Positions 1-6,107 of a stretch of DNA of 7,434 nucleotides are shown one piece after another. The position numbers were made by a program, and so were the translations under genes. A model generated the notes under the pieces. The model was not told the DNA's origin, ran no database searches, and saw only the letters and a program-made list of their open reading frames with translations. The stretch spans positions 1-7,434 of the forward strand of contig CALCPC010000265.1 of NCBI GenBank assembly GCA_937900975.1. The letters are read 5' to 3'. The stretch's first letter is position 1. Every line of letters begins with the position of its first letter. This stretch comes from an uncultured Paracoccaceae bacterium. GTDB lineage: Bacteria; Pseudomonadota; Alphaproteobacteria; Rhodobacterales; Rhodobacteraceae.

Positions 1-1
1 G

Positions 2-451
2 TTCCAGGCTCCGCCCGACTTCGAGATGCCGGACGACCAAGGCGGCGACAACATTTACAATCTTGAGGTCACCGTCTCGGACGGCACGCTGACCGACACC
101 GCGCTTGTTTCCGTCACAGTGACCGATGTCGATGAGGGTCAGCCCAACATCATCCAAGGCACCACCGGCGTCGATGTGCTGTTCGGGACAGAGGGTGACG
201 ACATCATCCGCACCGGCGGTGGGCCGCTTGACGTGCTGGCGGGCTTTGGCGGCGCCGATGTCTTTGAATTCCAGGACATCGCCGGCCAGCGCGACATCGT
301 CCGGATCCTCGACTTTGAGGTTGGCGTCGACACGCTGGAGCTTGGCGATGCCAGCATCGATTTTTCGCGGATTTTTGGCCCGGATGTGGTTCTTGTGCTC
401 GACACACCCGAGCGGGATGTCGTCATTATCGAGGATGTGTTTATAGTTTAA
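2..451 (+). CDS. Cadherin-like/RTX calcium-binding secreted protein, C-terminal fragment
   Basis: The reading frame is open to the left edge, so the start lies outside the window; 149 C-terminal residues are seen, ending in TAA. The first ~46 residues look like the end of a cadherin-type repeat (the stretch YNLEVTVSDGTLTDTALVSV followed by TDVDE). Next comes an RTX/hemolysin-type calcium-binding segment with degenerate glycine-aspartate nonapeptides (VLFGTEGDDI, LAGFGGADVF). The tail contains DIVRILDFEVGVDTLELGD, typical of C-termini of proteins exported by type I secretion systems. Proteins of this build are usually large extracellular or surface proteins that fold on binding calcium outside the cell; an uncleaved C-terminal secretion signal is expected from family knowledge. 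Any catalytic or adhesive module would be upstream and is not visible. The next gene on the same strand starts 44 nt downstream. Confidence 0.85.
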   Translation, partial: FQAPPDFEMPDDQGGDNIYNLEVTVSDGTLTDTALVSVTVTDVDEGQPNIIQGTTGVDVLFGTEGDDIIRTGGGPLDVLAGFGGADVFEFQDIAGQRDIVRILDFEVGVDTLELGDASIDFSRIFGPDVVLVLDTPERDVVIIEDVFIV

Positions 452-477
452 TCCAAGAAGGACGCCGTCTCTTGGAT
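451..477 (+). promoter_or_regulatory. Intergenic hairpin between the RTX gene and the VPLPA-CTERM-like gene
   Basis: An 8-bp perfect inverted repeat (ATCCAAGA at 451-458 with TCTTGGAT at 470-477) is continued inside by GAC/GTC (461-463 with 467-469) after a 2-nt bulge, leaving a 3-nt GCC loop. It begins at the last base of the RTX stop codon and ends 6 nt before the Shine-Dalgarno sequence of the next gene. No T-tract follows, so it is a poor intrinsic terminator. It may be an mRNA-stability or processing element, an attenuator, or chance. The pairing is seen directly; the function is a guess. Confidence 0.4.
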
Positions 478-483
478 CGACGT

Positions 484-490
484 AAGGAGG
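484..490 (+). promoter_or_regulatory. Shine-Dalgarno site fixing the start of the VPLPA-CTERM-like gene
   Basis: AAGGAGG at 484-490 lies 5 nt before the ATG at 496. This favours that ATG over the in-frame TTG at 472, which lies inside the upstream hairpin and would place charged residues (MDRRKEVG) ahead of the signal peptide. Confidence 0.75.
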
Positions 491-495
491 TTGGA

Positions 496-1071
496 ATGCG
501 CAGTTATAGCATCTGTCTTTTTGTGGTCCTGCTGCTGGGCCTGCCCGCCCCGCGGGCCATGGCCGCAACCGTGGATCCTGTCGGCGCGCCGGTGTTTTCC
601 GCCACCGGCGCCAGCCGGTTTATCGACGACGGTCTCTTGCTGGACGGCGTTGGTGTGCTCGACGATGGGACAAGCGATGTTACCATCGCGATGTTTGCCG
701 ATATCGAAGAGGATCAGAGTATCGGTGGCCCCGGATCGCTGGCCGTCGGCGATGCCAGCCTTGGGGAGACCATGACGTCGAGCACGTTGACCGGGTTTGA
801 GTACACATCCGATCCGATGGGGCTCGACACGCTGGACTTCGCATTCGCGGATCTTTCGGGCAGCGCCGATACGATGGATCTTTTCCCGAACGGCACGGCG
901 GTCTTGCGGGTTACGGGTGAGTTCGGGGACGATCCTTTTGCTGGCGGACGGTTTGGGCAAGCGGGCGTCTCGCTCGATGTTTTTGCCACCGCGGTGATCC
1001 CCCTGCCCCCTGCGATCCTGGGGCTGCTCGGCAGTCTGGTCATCTTGGCCGGCGTTCGGCGGCGACGCTAG
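496..1071 (+). CDS. Exported protein with VPLPA-CTERM-like sorting tail, function unknown
   Basis: The 191-residue protein starts at the ATG at 496, behind a strong Shine-Dalgarno sequence. Residues 1-23 form a signal peptide: a short basic start, a hydrophobic core CLFVVLLLGLP, and a likely signal peptidase I site after AMA at 21-23. The middle (about 24-165) is acidic and rich in Gly, Asp, Ser and Thr, with no domain I recognise. The C-terminus has the three-part layout of PEP-CTERM/VPLPA-CTERM proteins: a IPLPP motif (168-172), a short membrane segment AILGLLGSLVILAGV (173-187) and a basic end RRRR (188-191). From family knowledge, such tails are processed by exosortase-type enzymes and the proteins are often linked with exopolysaccharide. 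The neighbouring RTX gene on the same strand fits a surface role. The motif has Ile for the first Val and Pro for the Ala, so it is a variant; a plain tail-anchored protein is the alternative. Confidence 0.8.
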   Translation: MRSYSICLFVVLLLGLPAPRAMAATVDPVGAPVFSATGASRFIDDGLLLDGVGVLDDGTSDVTIAMFADIEEDQSIGGPGSLAVGDASLGETMTSSTLTGFEYTSDPMGLDTLDFAFADLSGSADTMDLFPNGTAVLRVTGEFGDDPFAGGRFGQAGVSLDVFATAVIPLPPAILGLLGSLVILAGVRRRR

Positions 1072-1076
1072 GGTAA

Positions 1077-1175
1077 TTTCCGTTCACACTGGATCAGACA
1101 TCGCTGCCTCAAGATCAGTATCCTGATAATCTTGGTGGCGTTTTCTGATGAAGGCTGACCTGCCTTGAACGGAAA
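1077..1175. repeat. 10-bp perfect inverted repeat with nested smaller stems
   Basis: The arms are 1077-1086 and 1166-1175, enclosing 79 nt that contain two shorter stems (1093-1098 with 1144-1149, and 1114-1118 with 1123-1127). The first arm begins 5 nt after the stop codon of the VPLPA-CTERM-like gene. The arms are seen directly. Whether this is a large terminator, a palindromic repeat unit or chance cannot be told from one copy. Confidence 0.4.
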
Positions 1176-1390
1176 ATGCCACAAGGACGCCACCGAACAC
1201 CTTGTCGGGAAGCCCCCGCCACGCTTTGGGCCCAGGGCTCCGCAGAAGGTTGCGGGGGCAATCGGCAAAGGATTTCCGAGGGTGCGGGGTCAGCGCCATA
1301 GTGGCCCCGCCGCGATCTGACTGGGCTGGAGGGTGCAGTGGATGTGGTTTGCGCGGCCGACGGAACCCGCGCCGGTCGCCCGGTAAGCAG

Positions 1391-1406
1391 GCCCCCCGAT
1401 CGGGGC
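1391..1406 (-). terminator. Possible terminator hairpin downstream of the CBS gene
   Basis: A GC-only stem GCCCC/GGGGC (1391-1395 with 1402-1406), which can also pair as the 12-bp palindrome CCCCGATCGGGG (1394-1405), lies 16 nt beyond the stop codon of the minus-strand CBS gene. No T-tract follows on the minus strand. Intrinsic termination is therefore uncertain, and the site is proposed mainly from its position. Confidence 0.35.
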
Positions 1407-1422
1407 ACCCGCGTGCGGCGCG

Positions 1423-1944
1423 TCACCCCACGATCAGTTGTTTGAGTTGCAGCGCCTCATGCTCTAGCTCGTTTAATCGGTACCCGACGACATCGCCGAT
1501 GGTGACCATGCCGCGGATGGCACCGTTTTCCACCACCGGCATGTGGCGGAACCGCCCTTCGGTCATGCGGCGCAAAACCTCGATCAGCGTATCGGACGGC
1601 CCGCAGGTCGTGACAGTGCGGGTCATGTTCTCCGCCACCGTTTGGGGCAGGGTCTGGCCCGGCGTTTCGGCCAGTTTCCGCACGATGTCGCGTTCGGACA
1701 GGATGCCGGCCAGCGTCCCGGCCGCGTCGACCACGATCAACGCACCGATGCGCTTGTCGCGCAGCACGGTCACCGCTGCCGACAGCGTCTCATCGGCCGT
1801 GATTGTGATCGGCGCGCCGTCCTTATTGGCCAGAAGGTGGTGGACGCGCCCGGTTTCGGTGTTCGTGTTGGATGCGACAGACTGACTGAAGGTGCGCTCG
1901 CTAGCGGCGTTGGCGCTGCGCGGCCCTTGATAAGATGACGGCAT
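1423..1944 (-). CDS. CBS-domain-pair protein with a Ser/Asn-rich N-terminal extension
   Basis: The 173-residue protein starts at the ATG at 1944, 9 nt after GGAGG on the minus strand; an in-frame ATG 28 codons upstream lacks that support. Residues 34-92 form the first CBS motif (VLRDKRIGALIVV, then GILSERDIVRKL with SERD at 83-86). Residues 100-155 form the second (MTRTVTTCGPSDTLIEVL, EGRFRHMPVV at 129-138, GDVV near 150). A short helical tail follows (LNELEHEALQLKQLIVG). CBS pairs commonly bind adenine nucleotides and act as regulatory sensors. No catalytic or membrane domain is attached, so this is a free-standing CBS protein of a kind common in Rhodobacterales. The first ~32 residues are rich in Ser, Asn and Thr and extend beyond the typical stand-alone length of about 145. 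It follows the hydantoin cluster on the same strand after 209 nt; a functional tie is unproven. Confidence 0.88.
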   Translation of the reverse strand: MPSSYQGPRSANAASERTFSQSVASNTNTETGRVHHLLANKDGAPITITADETLSAAVTVLRDKRIGALIVVDAAGTLAGILSERDIVRKLAETPGQTLPQTVAENMTRTVTTCGPSDTLIEVLRRMTEGRFRHMPVVENGAIRGMVTIGDVVGYRLNELEHEALQLKQLIVG

Positions 1945-2065
1945 GTCCTTGACCCTCCCTGGCTCTGTTTTTTTGGTGCGCGGGGGCAGTTTAGTGCAAA
2001 AACGGCCTTCTGGGGACCCTCTTCCCACAGCATTGGGAGGCTTGGCCGATCCTGCGGCATTTCGG

Positions 2066-2091
2066 GGGACGCAGAAGACATTGCGCGTCCC
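2066..2091 (-). terminator. Candidate terminator hairpin at the end of the hydantoin cluster
   Basis: A 7-bp perfect GC-rich stem, GGGACGC (2066-2072) with GCGTCCC (2085-2091), encloses a 12-nt loop. It lies about 62 nt beyond the racemase stop codon and about 120 nt ahead of the CBS gene start. No T-tract follows on the minus strand, so Rho-independent termination is doubtful. It is the best structural boundary between the cluster and the CBS gene. An operator or a chance stem is the alternative. Confidence 0.35.
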
Positions 2092-2153
2092 ATACCACGT
2101 TGAAATCGTTGGTTTCAGACAGCGTTATGCAATCCAGGTTTTCCCGAAACGCT

Positions 2154-2801
2154 TCAGGGGCGCAAAACCGCGCCCAACGCCTGGATCGTGGCGGCCTCCA
2201 CCGGATCGGTGACGGGCACGCCCAGCGCGGTTTCCAACCGGCGCCGGTGGCGGACAAGACCTGCGCAGCCAAGAAGAAGCGTATCAGCGCCGTCCTGGTC
2301 GAGCAGCGCACGCGCCATGGCCTCAATCCTTGGATAGGCTTCTGCCCGCTCACTTTCGGCGACAGAGAGGTTAAGCGGCCGCTCCCCCGCGAGGCGCGTG
2401 GACAGACCCAAAGCCCGGACTTGCGGCAGATGCCGCGCGATGGAGCCGTGGCTCAAAGCGATCACACCCACCCGGTCGCCCCGCTGCAGCGCGGCGAAAA
2501 GCCCGCTCTCCTGCAGGCCGAAAACGGGCTTGCCCGTCGCCTCTCGGCAGAGGGCAAGTCCAGGGTCAGAGTAGCACGCGATCACAAACGCGCCGACATC
2601 CGCGCGGGCCGTCATCCGTGCGGCCAAGGGCAGCACGACACGCTCCGCGTCCGCGCGGGTTTCGATGCCGAAGGGGCCGTCTGACATCGTCTCGCACGCG
2701 ATCTCGACGCGACCGGGGATTGCGAAGGGCGTCACCGCCTCGGCCAGCCCCGCCGTTACGGCGGTGTTGGCATTGGGGTTGAGGACCAGGATCGTTTGCA
2801 T
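2154..2801 (-). CDS. Asp/Glu/hydantoin racemase family protein
   Basis: The 215-residue protein belongs to the Asp/Glu/hydantoin racemase superfamily and is likely a hydantoin racemase, a cofactor-independent cytoplasmic enzyme that interconverts D- and L-5-monosubstituted hydantoins. It opens with ILVLNPNAN, typical of the family. The two catalytic cysteines that act as acid and base are both present: C76 in FVIACYSDPGLAL and C179 in DTLLLGCAGL. The length is near the usual ~230-245 or slightly shorter. The start codon is 6 nt beyond the stop of the hydantoinase gene and has no clear Shine-Dalgarno sequence, so it is probably translated by coupling. With the hydantoinase and D-carbamoylase upstream it would let both enantiomers of a racemic hydantoin be used. 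Related members include maleate isomerase and other racemases, but the cluster and the motifs favour a hydantoin substrate. The exact substrate is not readable from sequence. Confidence 0.85.
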   Translation of the reverse strand: MQTILVLNPNANTAVTAGLAEAVTPFAIPGRVEIACETMSDGPFGIETRADAERVVLPLAARMTARADVGAFVIACYSDPGLALCREATGKPVFGLQESGLFAALQRGDRVGVIALSHGSIARHLPQVRALGLSTRLAGERPLNLSVAESERAEAYPRIEAMARALLDQDGADTLLLGCAGLVRHRRRLETALGVPVTDPVEAATIQALGAVLRP

Positions 2802-2807
2802 GGGCCG

Positions 2808-4262
2808 CTAAAGCAGCTCGGCGCCGAAATTGCGCTCTGGCGACAGCTCAGCCGCGCGCGTTGGCAAGAAACCCCGCGCGTCAAAGGGGTTTCGCGCAAC
2901 AAAGACGCCGTCACCGGGCTGCCCCTTTAGCGCGCCATCGTCAACCACGACGCGCCCCCGATTGATCACCGTCACGGGCCAGCCGGTCAGAACCCGCCCT
3001 TCAAAGGGCGTGTAATCCATCGCATCATGCAGCCCCGCCGCCGTGACCGTCACCCGCTTTTCCGGGTCCCAGACGGCGATATCGGCGTCATAGCCCGGTG
3101 CAATCGCCCCTTTCCGATCCGCCATCCCGAAAATCCGCGCGGCATTCGCCGCCGACAGCGCCACAAACCGTTCAAGCGAGATCCGCCCCGTCCGCACCCC
3201 TTCGGAGAAGAGCAGCGGCAAGCGAAGCTCGATCCCCGGCATCCCATTGGCGGTCCGGTGGAAGGGAGGGTTCGGCCCCGCCGAAAGCTTGCCCCCCGCG
3301 TCAAACCGGTAAGGGGCGTGGTCCGAGGAATAAAGCTCCAACGTGCCGGCGTGAAGGTGGCGCCACAGGTCGGTCTGCGTCGCATCGTCCCGCAGCGGCG
3401 GAGAGCAGATGTATTTCGCACCCTCCGCCCCCGGCCGGTTCAAATCGTCGGCGGTCAAAAACAGATATTGGGGGCACGTCTCGCCCAGGATCGCGTGCCC
3501 GGCCATGCGCGCCGTTGCAATCGCGCGGGCGCCGGCATCGGTTGAGATGTGGACAAAAAGCAGCGGCGCCTCGACAAAACTTGCCAGCGCGATCCCCCGG
3601 CGCACCGCCTCCACCTCCGCCGCCGCGGGATGGCTGGCGGCGTGGTGGCGGGGCGCGGTGTAGCCCCGCTCTACCAAGCGGCGGGTCATCCAGGCGATCA
3701 TGGCGTTGTTTTCGGCATGAACCATGGTCAGCCCGCCATGCGCCCGCGCCATCACCAAAATGTCGAGGAACTGTTGATCGCTGACGATCATCTTGTCGTA
3801 GGTCAGGAACACTTTGAAAGACGTGATACCACGGGCAAACGCCGCCGGCAGATCACGGCTGAGCGCGGCCTCTGTCGGGTCGGTCACGATCAAGTGGTAG
3901 GAATAGTCGATCACTGCGTTCGGCGCGGCCCGGGCGTCGTAGGTCTCCAACACCTCTGGGATCGCCTGGCCTCGGTGTTGTGCGGCGAAGGGCACAAACG
4001 TAGTGTTGCCGCCAAACGCCGCCGAGATGCTGCCCGTGCGGTAATCATCGGCCGTCATCGCGCCGGTGGCCGATTCTTGTGCGATATGGCAATGCGTCTC
4101 GATCCCACCGGGAAAAACCAGCTTGCCTGAGACGTCCCGCTCCTCCCGGCCCCGCAGCGCTTGGCCCAGCGCTGCGATCTTGCCCCCCGCGATCGCGACA
4201 TCCGCCACACCCATGCTGCCTGTGTTGACGACCGTGCCGCCTTTCAGCACCAGATCAAACAT
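2808..4262 (-). CDS. hydA: D-hydantoinase / dihydropyrimidinase
   Basis: The 484-residue cyclic amidohydrolase is of full family length. It opens hydantoin or dihydropyrimidine rings to N-carbamoyl amino acids using a binuclear metal centre. Ligands are visible in order: H57 and H59 (ETHCHI), K150 as the expected carboxylated lysine (SFKVFLTYD), H182 (MVHAENN), H238 (FVHIST) and D314 (YSSDHAPY). Y155 matches the family's substrate-binding tyrosine, and ETCPQYLFLTADDL (261-274) is a further family signature. The start ATG overlaps the stop of the aldolase-like gene by 8 nt and has GGAG 7 nt upstream. The D-specific carbamoylase in the same cluster and the adjacent racemase favour hydantoinase over reductive pyrimidine breakdown; no dihydropyrimidine dehydrogenase or beta-ureidopropionase is seen. 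Allantoinase is a more distant relative. Substrate specificity is inferred. Confidence 0.92.
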   Translation of the reverse strand: MFDLVLKGGTVVNTGSMGVADVAIAGGKIAALGQALRGREERDVSGKLVFPGGIETHCHIAQESATGAMTADDYRTGSISAAFGGNTTFVPFAAQHRGQAIPEVLETYDARAAPNAVIDYSYHLIVTDPTEAALSRDLPAAFARGITSFKVFLTYDKMIVSDQQFLDILVMARAHGGLTMVHAENNAMIAWMTRRLVERGYTAPRHHAASHPAAAEVEAVRRGIALASFVEAPLLFVHISTDAGARAIATARMAGHAILGETCPQYLFLTADDLNRPGAEGAKYICSPPLRDDATQTDLWRHLHAGTLELYSSDHAPYRFDAGGKLSAGPNPPFHRTANGMPGIELRLPLLFSEGVRTGRISLERFVALSAANAARIFGMADRKGAIAPGYDADIAVWDPEKRVTVTAAGLHDAMDYTPFEGRVLTGWPVTVINRGRVVVDDGALKGQPGDGVFVARNPFDARGFLPTRAAELSPERNFGAELL

Positions 4263-5175
4263 CCAGCCGCTCCAACCGCTGGTCGAGCCGCCGCATCAAG
4301 TGCGTGATCTCGTCATGATCCTCCGCCGTCAGGCTGGGGCCGGGGGCGCGGGTACGGGCGTCGGCGATGGCGCCCCGGCGGCGCAGAACCTCCTTGCGGA
4401 TGGCAAGGCCCTGGCCCGGCTGCTGTTCTAACCGGATCAACGGCAGATAGGCGTCAAAGACATCGCGCGCGGCGTCCATCTCGCCCGCTTGTGCCAGGCG
4501 CACCACCGTCACCAACATTTCAGGATAGGCAAAACCGGTCATCGCGCCGTCGGCGCCGCGCGCGATCTCTTCGGGCAGAAACAAACCGCCATTGCCGCAC
4601 AGGATCGACACCCGCCGCCCGCCCGCACGGCGGATCGCACTTAGTTTGTTCAGGCCCGGCCAATCCTCATGCTTTAGCATCACCAGTTGCGGGTGGTCGC
4701 GGACCATGGCGCCAAACGCCTCCACCGACAGCGCAACACCGGTGGACAGCGGAAAATCCTGGTAGCAGACCGGCACATCCGGCCCCAGCGCCGAAAGCGC
4801 CGCAGAAAAGTAACCGCGCAGCGCCGCGTCCGTCGCCACACCGCGCGGCGGCGCGATCATCACGCCGGCGGCGCCCGCCGCCATCGCCGCCTGGCCAAGC
4901 GCTGCGATGTTGCCAAGGCCCGCGTTCGACACGCCCACGCTCACGGGAACCCGCCCCGCGACCTGCCCCTGCATATGGGCCAGAAACGCCCGCGCCTCCG
5001 CATCCGACAGTTTCGGCGCCTCGCCCATCATCCCAAGAACCGTCATGCCGGTCACACCACGGGCAAGATAGAACTCCACCAGCCGGTCCGCGCTGTCGAA
5101 ATCGATGGCCCCGCCTTCGGTAAACGGGGTCGCCGCGATGATGAAAACGCCGGCGGCACGCTCTGTCAGGGTCAT
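4255..5175 (-). CDS. Dihydrodipicolinate synthase-family aldolase/lyase, divergent from DapA
   Basis: The 306-residue protein is of the DapA/N-acetylneuraminate lyase TIM-barrel class I aldolase family. The start ATG at 5175 overlaps the carbamoylase stop as ATGA; the frame is open further upstream only as a shadow of that gene. The Schiff-base lysine is K168 (VMLKHEDWPG), and the family tyrosine is Y138 (VPVCYQDFPLSTG). The usual TTGE loop reads LGMMGEAPKLS (47-57), so the two catalytic threonines are methionines. The segment matching DapA's TPYYNRP reads APPRGVA, so the second triad tyrosine is absent. After Y138 the arginine that binds the keto-acid carboxylate in DapA is not seen (FPLSTG with one extra residue). 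It is therefore unlikely to make lysine precursor. It is a probable lyase, aldolase or dehydratase of another 2-keto acid or related compound, set between the carbamoylase and hydantoinase genes. The substrate is unknown. Confidence 0.88.
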   Translation of the reverse strand: MTLTERAAGVFIIAATPFTEGGAIDFDSADRLVEFYLARGVTGMTVLGMMGEAPKLSDAEARAFLAHMQGQVAGRVPVSVGVSNAGLGNIAALGQAAMAAGAAGVMIAPPRGVATDAALRGYFSAALSALGPDVPVCYQDFPLSTGVALSVEAFGAMVRDHPQLVMLKHEDWPGLNKLSAIRRAGGRRVSILCGNGGLFLPEEIARGADGAMTGFAYPEMLVTVVRLAQAGEMDAARDVFDAYLPLIRLEQQPGQGLAIRKEVLRRRGAIADARTRAPGPSLTAEDHDEITHLMRRLDQRLERLDV

Positions 5176-6107
5176 TGCGCGGCACCGGGGAGGACCACAC
5201 CGGTTTGCGCTGTGATCGCCCCGTAATGCTCTGGCCGGCGGTGACGGGCGAAATCGAAGATCGTGGATTTTCCAAAGGCGCACAGATCCAGATCGCAGGC
5301 GTGGATCAGCACCTCGTCGGCCTCGGTCCGGCTTTCCGCCACCACATGACCGTTGGGGTCCACGATCATCGTGCCGCCGATCAGGGGGTGCCCGTCCTCC
5401 ACCCCCGCCTTGGCCACTGCCACGACCCAGGTCGCGTTTTGATACGCCCCCGCCTGCACCGAAAGCCTGTGATGAAACAGCCGATCCCCCGGCCCCTCTG
5501 CCGCGTTTTGGGAGTTTACGGCGGGCGTGTTGAAGCCAAGCGTGATCATCTCCACCCCCTGCAGACCCATCACGCGATAGGTCTCGGGCCAGCGGCGATC
5601 GTTGCAGATACACATGCCCTGCAACCCCGCCTCTGTCCGCCAGACCGGAAAGCCGAGGTCGCCGGGCAGGAAATACCGTTTCTCCAGATGCTGAAAGGCG
5701 CGCGCAGGGTCGAAATCGGCGTGGCCCGGCAGATGCACCTTGCGGTATTTCCCAAGGATCGCACCCTGCCGGTCCGTCAGGATCGACGTGTTGAACCGCT
5801 GCCCCGCTAGCGTCCGCTCGGCATACCCAAAAGTTATCGCGACCCCATGGTCACGGGCCCGCTGGAAGAGCGGCTGGGTCTCGGGCCCCGGCATCTCGGT
5901 CTCGAACCAAGCGTCGATTTCGGCGGCGTCGGCCATATACCAGCGCGGAAAAAAGGTGGTGAGCGCCAGTTCCGGAAAAACCGCCAGACGGGCGCCCGCC
6001 GCCGCTGCCCGGTCCAGCAGCGCGATCATCCGCGCCACCACCGCGGCGCGCGGCTCTGCCCTTTGGATCGGCCCCATTTGGAGCGCGGCCGTAACAAGCT
6101 CTCGCAA
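5172..6107 (-). CDS. N-carbamoyl-D-amino-acid hydrolase (nitrilase superfamily)
   Basis: The 311-residue cytoplasmic hydrolase converts N-carbamoyl-D-amino acids to D-amino acids, CO2 and ammonia. Nitrilase-superfamily triad residues are visible: E46 (FPELALTTFFPRW), K123 (GKYRKVHLPGH) and C168 (CICNDRRWPE). R171 and R172, next to the cysteine, match the arginines that hold the substrate carboxylate in Agrobacterium D-carbamoylase. I recall that enzyme sharing long blocks with this one (ELALTTFFPRW, FQHLEKRYF.PGDLGFPV, NDRRWPET.RVMGL), which makes the D-specific assignment strong. It is about seven residues longer than the ~304-residue Agrobacterium protein, mostly through a C-terminal tail after EHYGAI. 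The start is a TTG, 8 nt after AAGGGAG; no ATG fits better. It is the first gene of a tightly spaced four-gene cluster, overlapping the aldolase-like gene as ATGA. Confidence 0.93.
   Translation of the reverse strand: MRELVTAALQMGPIQRAEPRAAVVARMIALLDRAAAAGARLAVFPELALTTFFPRWYMADAAEIDAWFETEMPGPETQPLFQRARDHGVAITFGYAERTLAGQRFNTSILTDRQGAILGKYRKVHLPGHADFDPARAFQHLEKRYFLPGDLGFPVWRTEAGLQGMCICNDRRWPETYRVMGLQGVEMITLGFNTPAVNSQNAAEGPGDRLFHHRLSVQAGAYQNATWVVAVAKAGVEDGHPLIGGTMIVDPNGHVVAESRTEADEVLIHACDLDLCAFGKSTIFDFARHRRPEHYGAITAQTGVVLPGAAQ

Larger units (their letters stand above)
1072..1422. other. 351-nt gap between convergent genes, with several inverted repeats
   Basis: I see no gene here that I can support. 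Visible structures are: a 10-bp inverted repeat TTTCCGTTCA (1077-1086) with TGAACGGAAA (1166-1175); a small stem ATCAG/CTGAT (1114-1118 with 1123-1127); ATCAGA/TCTGAT (1093-1098 with 1144-1149); GGTGGCGT/ACGCCACC (1134-1141 with 1187-1194); and ACAAGG/CCTTGT (1181-1186 with 1200-1205). These are concentrated in the first 135 nt after the VPLPA-CTERM-like gene and could terminate transcription, or be remains of a small repeat element. A 71-codon minus-strand frame (1084-1299) crosses the region but has no good ribosome site or recognisable product. The rest, about 1206-1390, shows nothing notable. Confidence 0.5.

Noticed and set aside
306..316. Possible second gene start inside the RTX tail
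   Set aside because: The RTX frame runs unbroken to its stop and the overlapping alternative frames show only shadow sequence.
448..960. 170-codon minus-strand frame opposite the VPLPA-CTERM-like gene
   Set aside because: The plus strand has a strong ribosome site, signal peptide and sorting tail; the antisense frame shows no domain.
1077..1205. CRISPR array or tandem repeat in the convergent gap
   Set aside because: The repeats are inverted, short and of unequal sequence and spacing; no regularly spaced direct repeats occur.
1084..1299. 71-codon minus-strand frame in the convergent gap (starts MALTPHPRKSF)
   Set aside because: No convincing ribosome site, no recognised motif, and it runs through the inverted repeats. 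A degraded transposase end was considered but no transposase motif could be identified.
1202..1885. 227-codon plus-strand frame opposite the CBS gene
   Set aside because: Most of it is antisense to the well-supported CBS gene and its product is Arg/Ser/Pro-rich shadow sequence typical of high-GC DNA.
3098..3784. 228-codon plus-strand frame opposite the hydantoinase gene
   Set aside because: Pro/Arg/Ser-rich antisense shadow of a gene whose metal ligands are all intact.
4255..5175. Annotation as lysine-biosynthesis DapA
   Set aside because: The catalytic Thr pair, second Tyr and carboxylate-binding Arg of DapA are not present, and the gene lies inside a hydantoin cluster.
5176..5613. Upstream in-frame extension of the DHDPS-family protein to a 452-residue frame
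   Set aside because: The extra 146 codons lie wholly inside the carbamoylase gene in another frame, are compositionally odd (Arg/Gly-rich) and have no family similarity; the ATGA overlap start at 5175 fits the family length.
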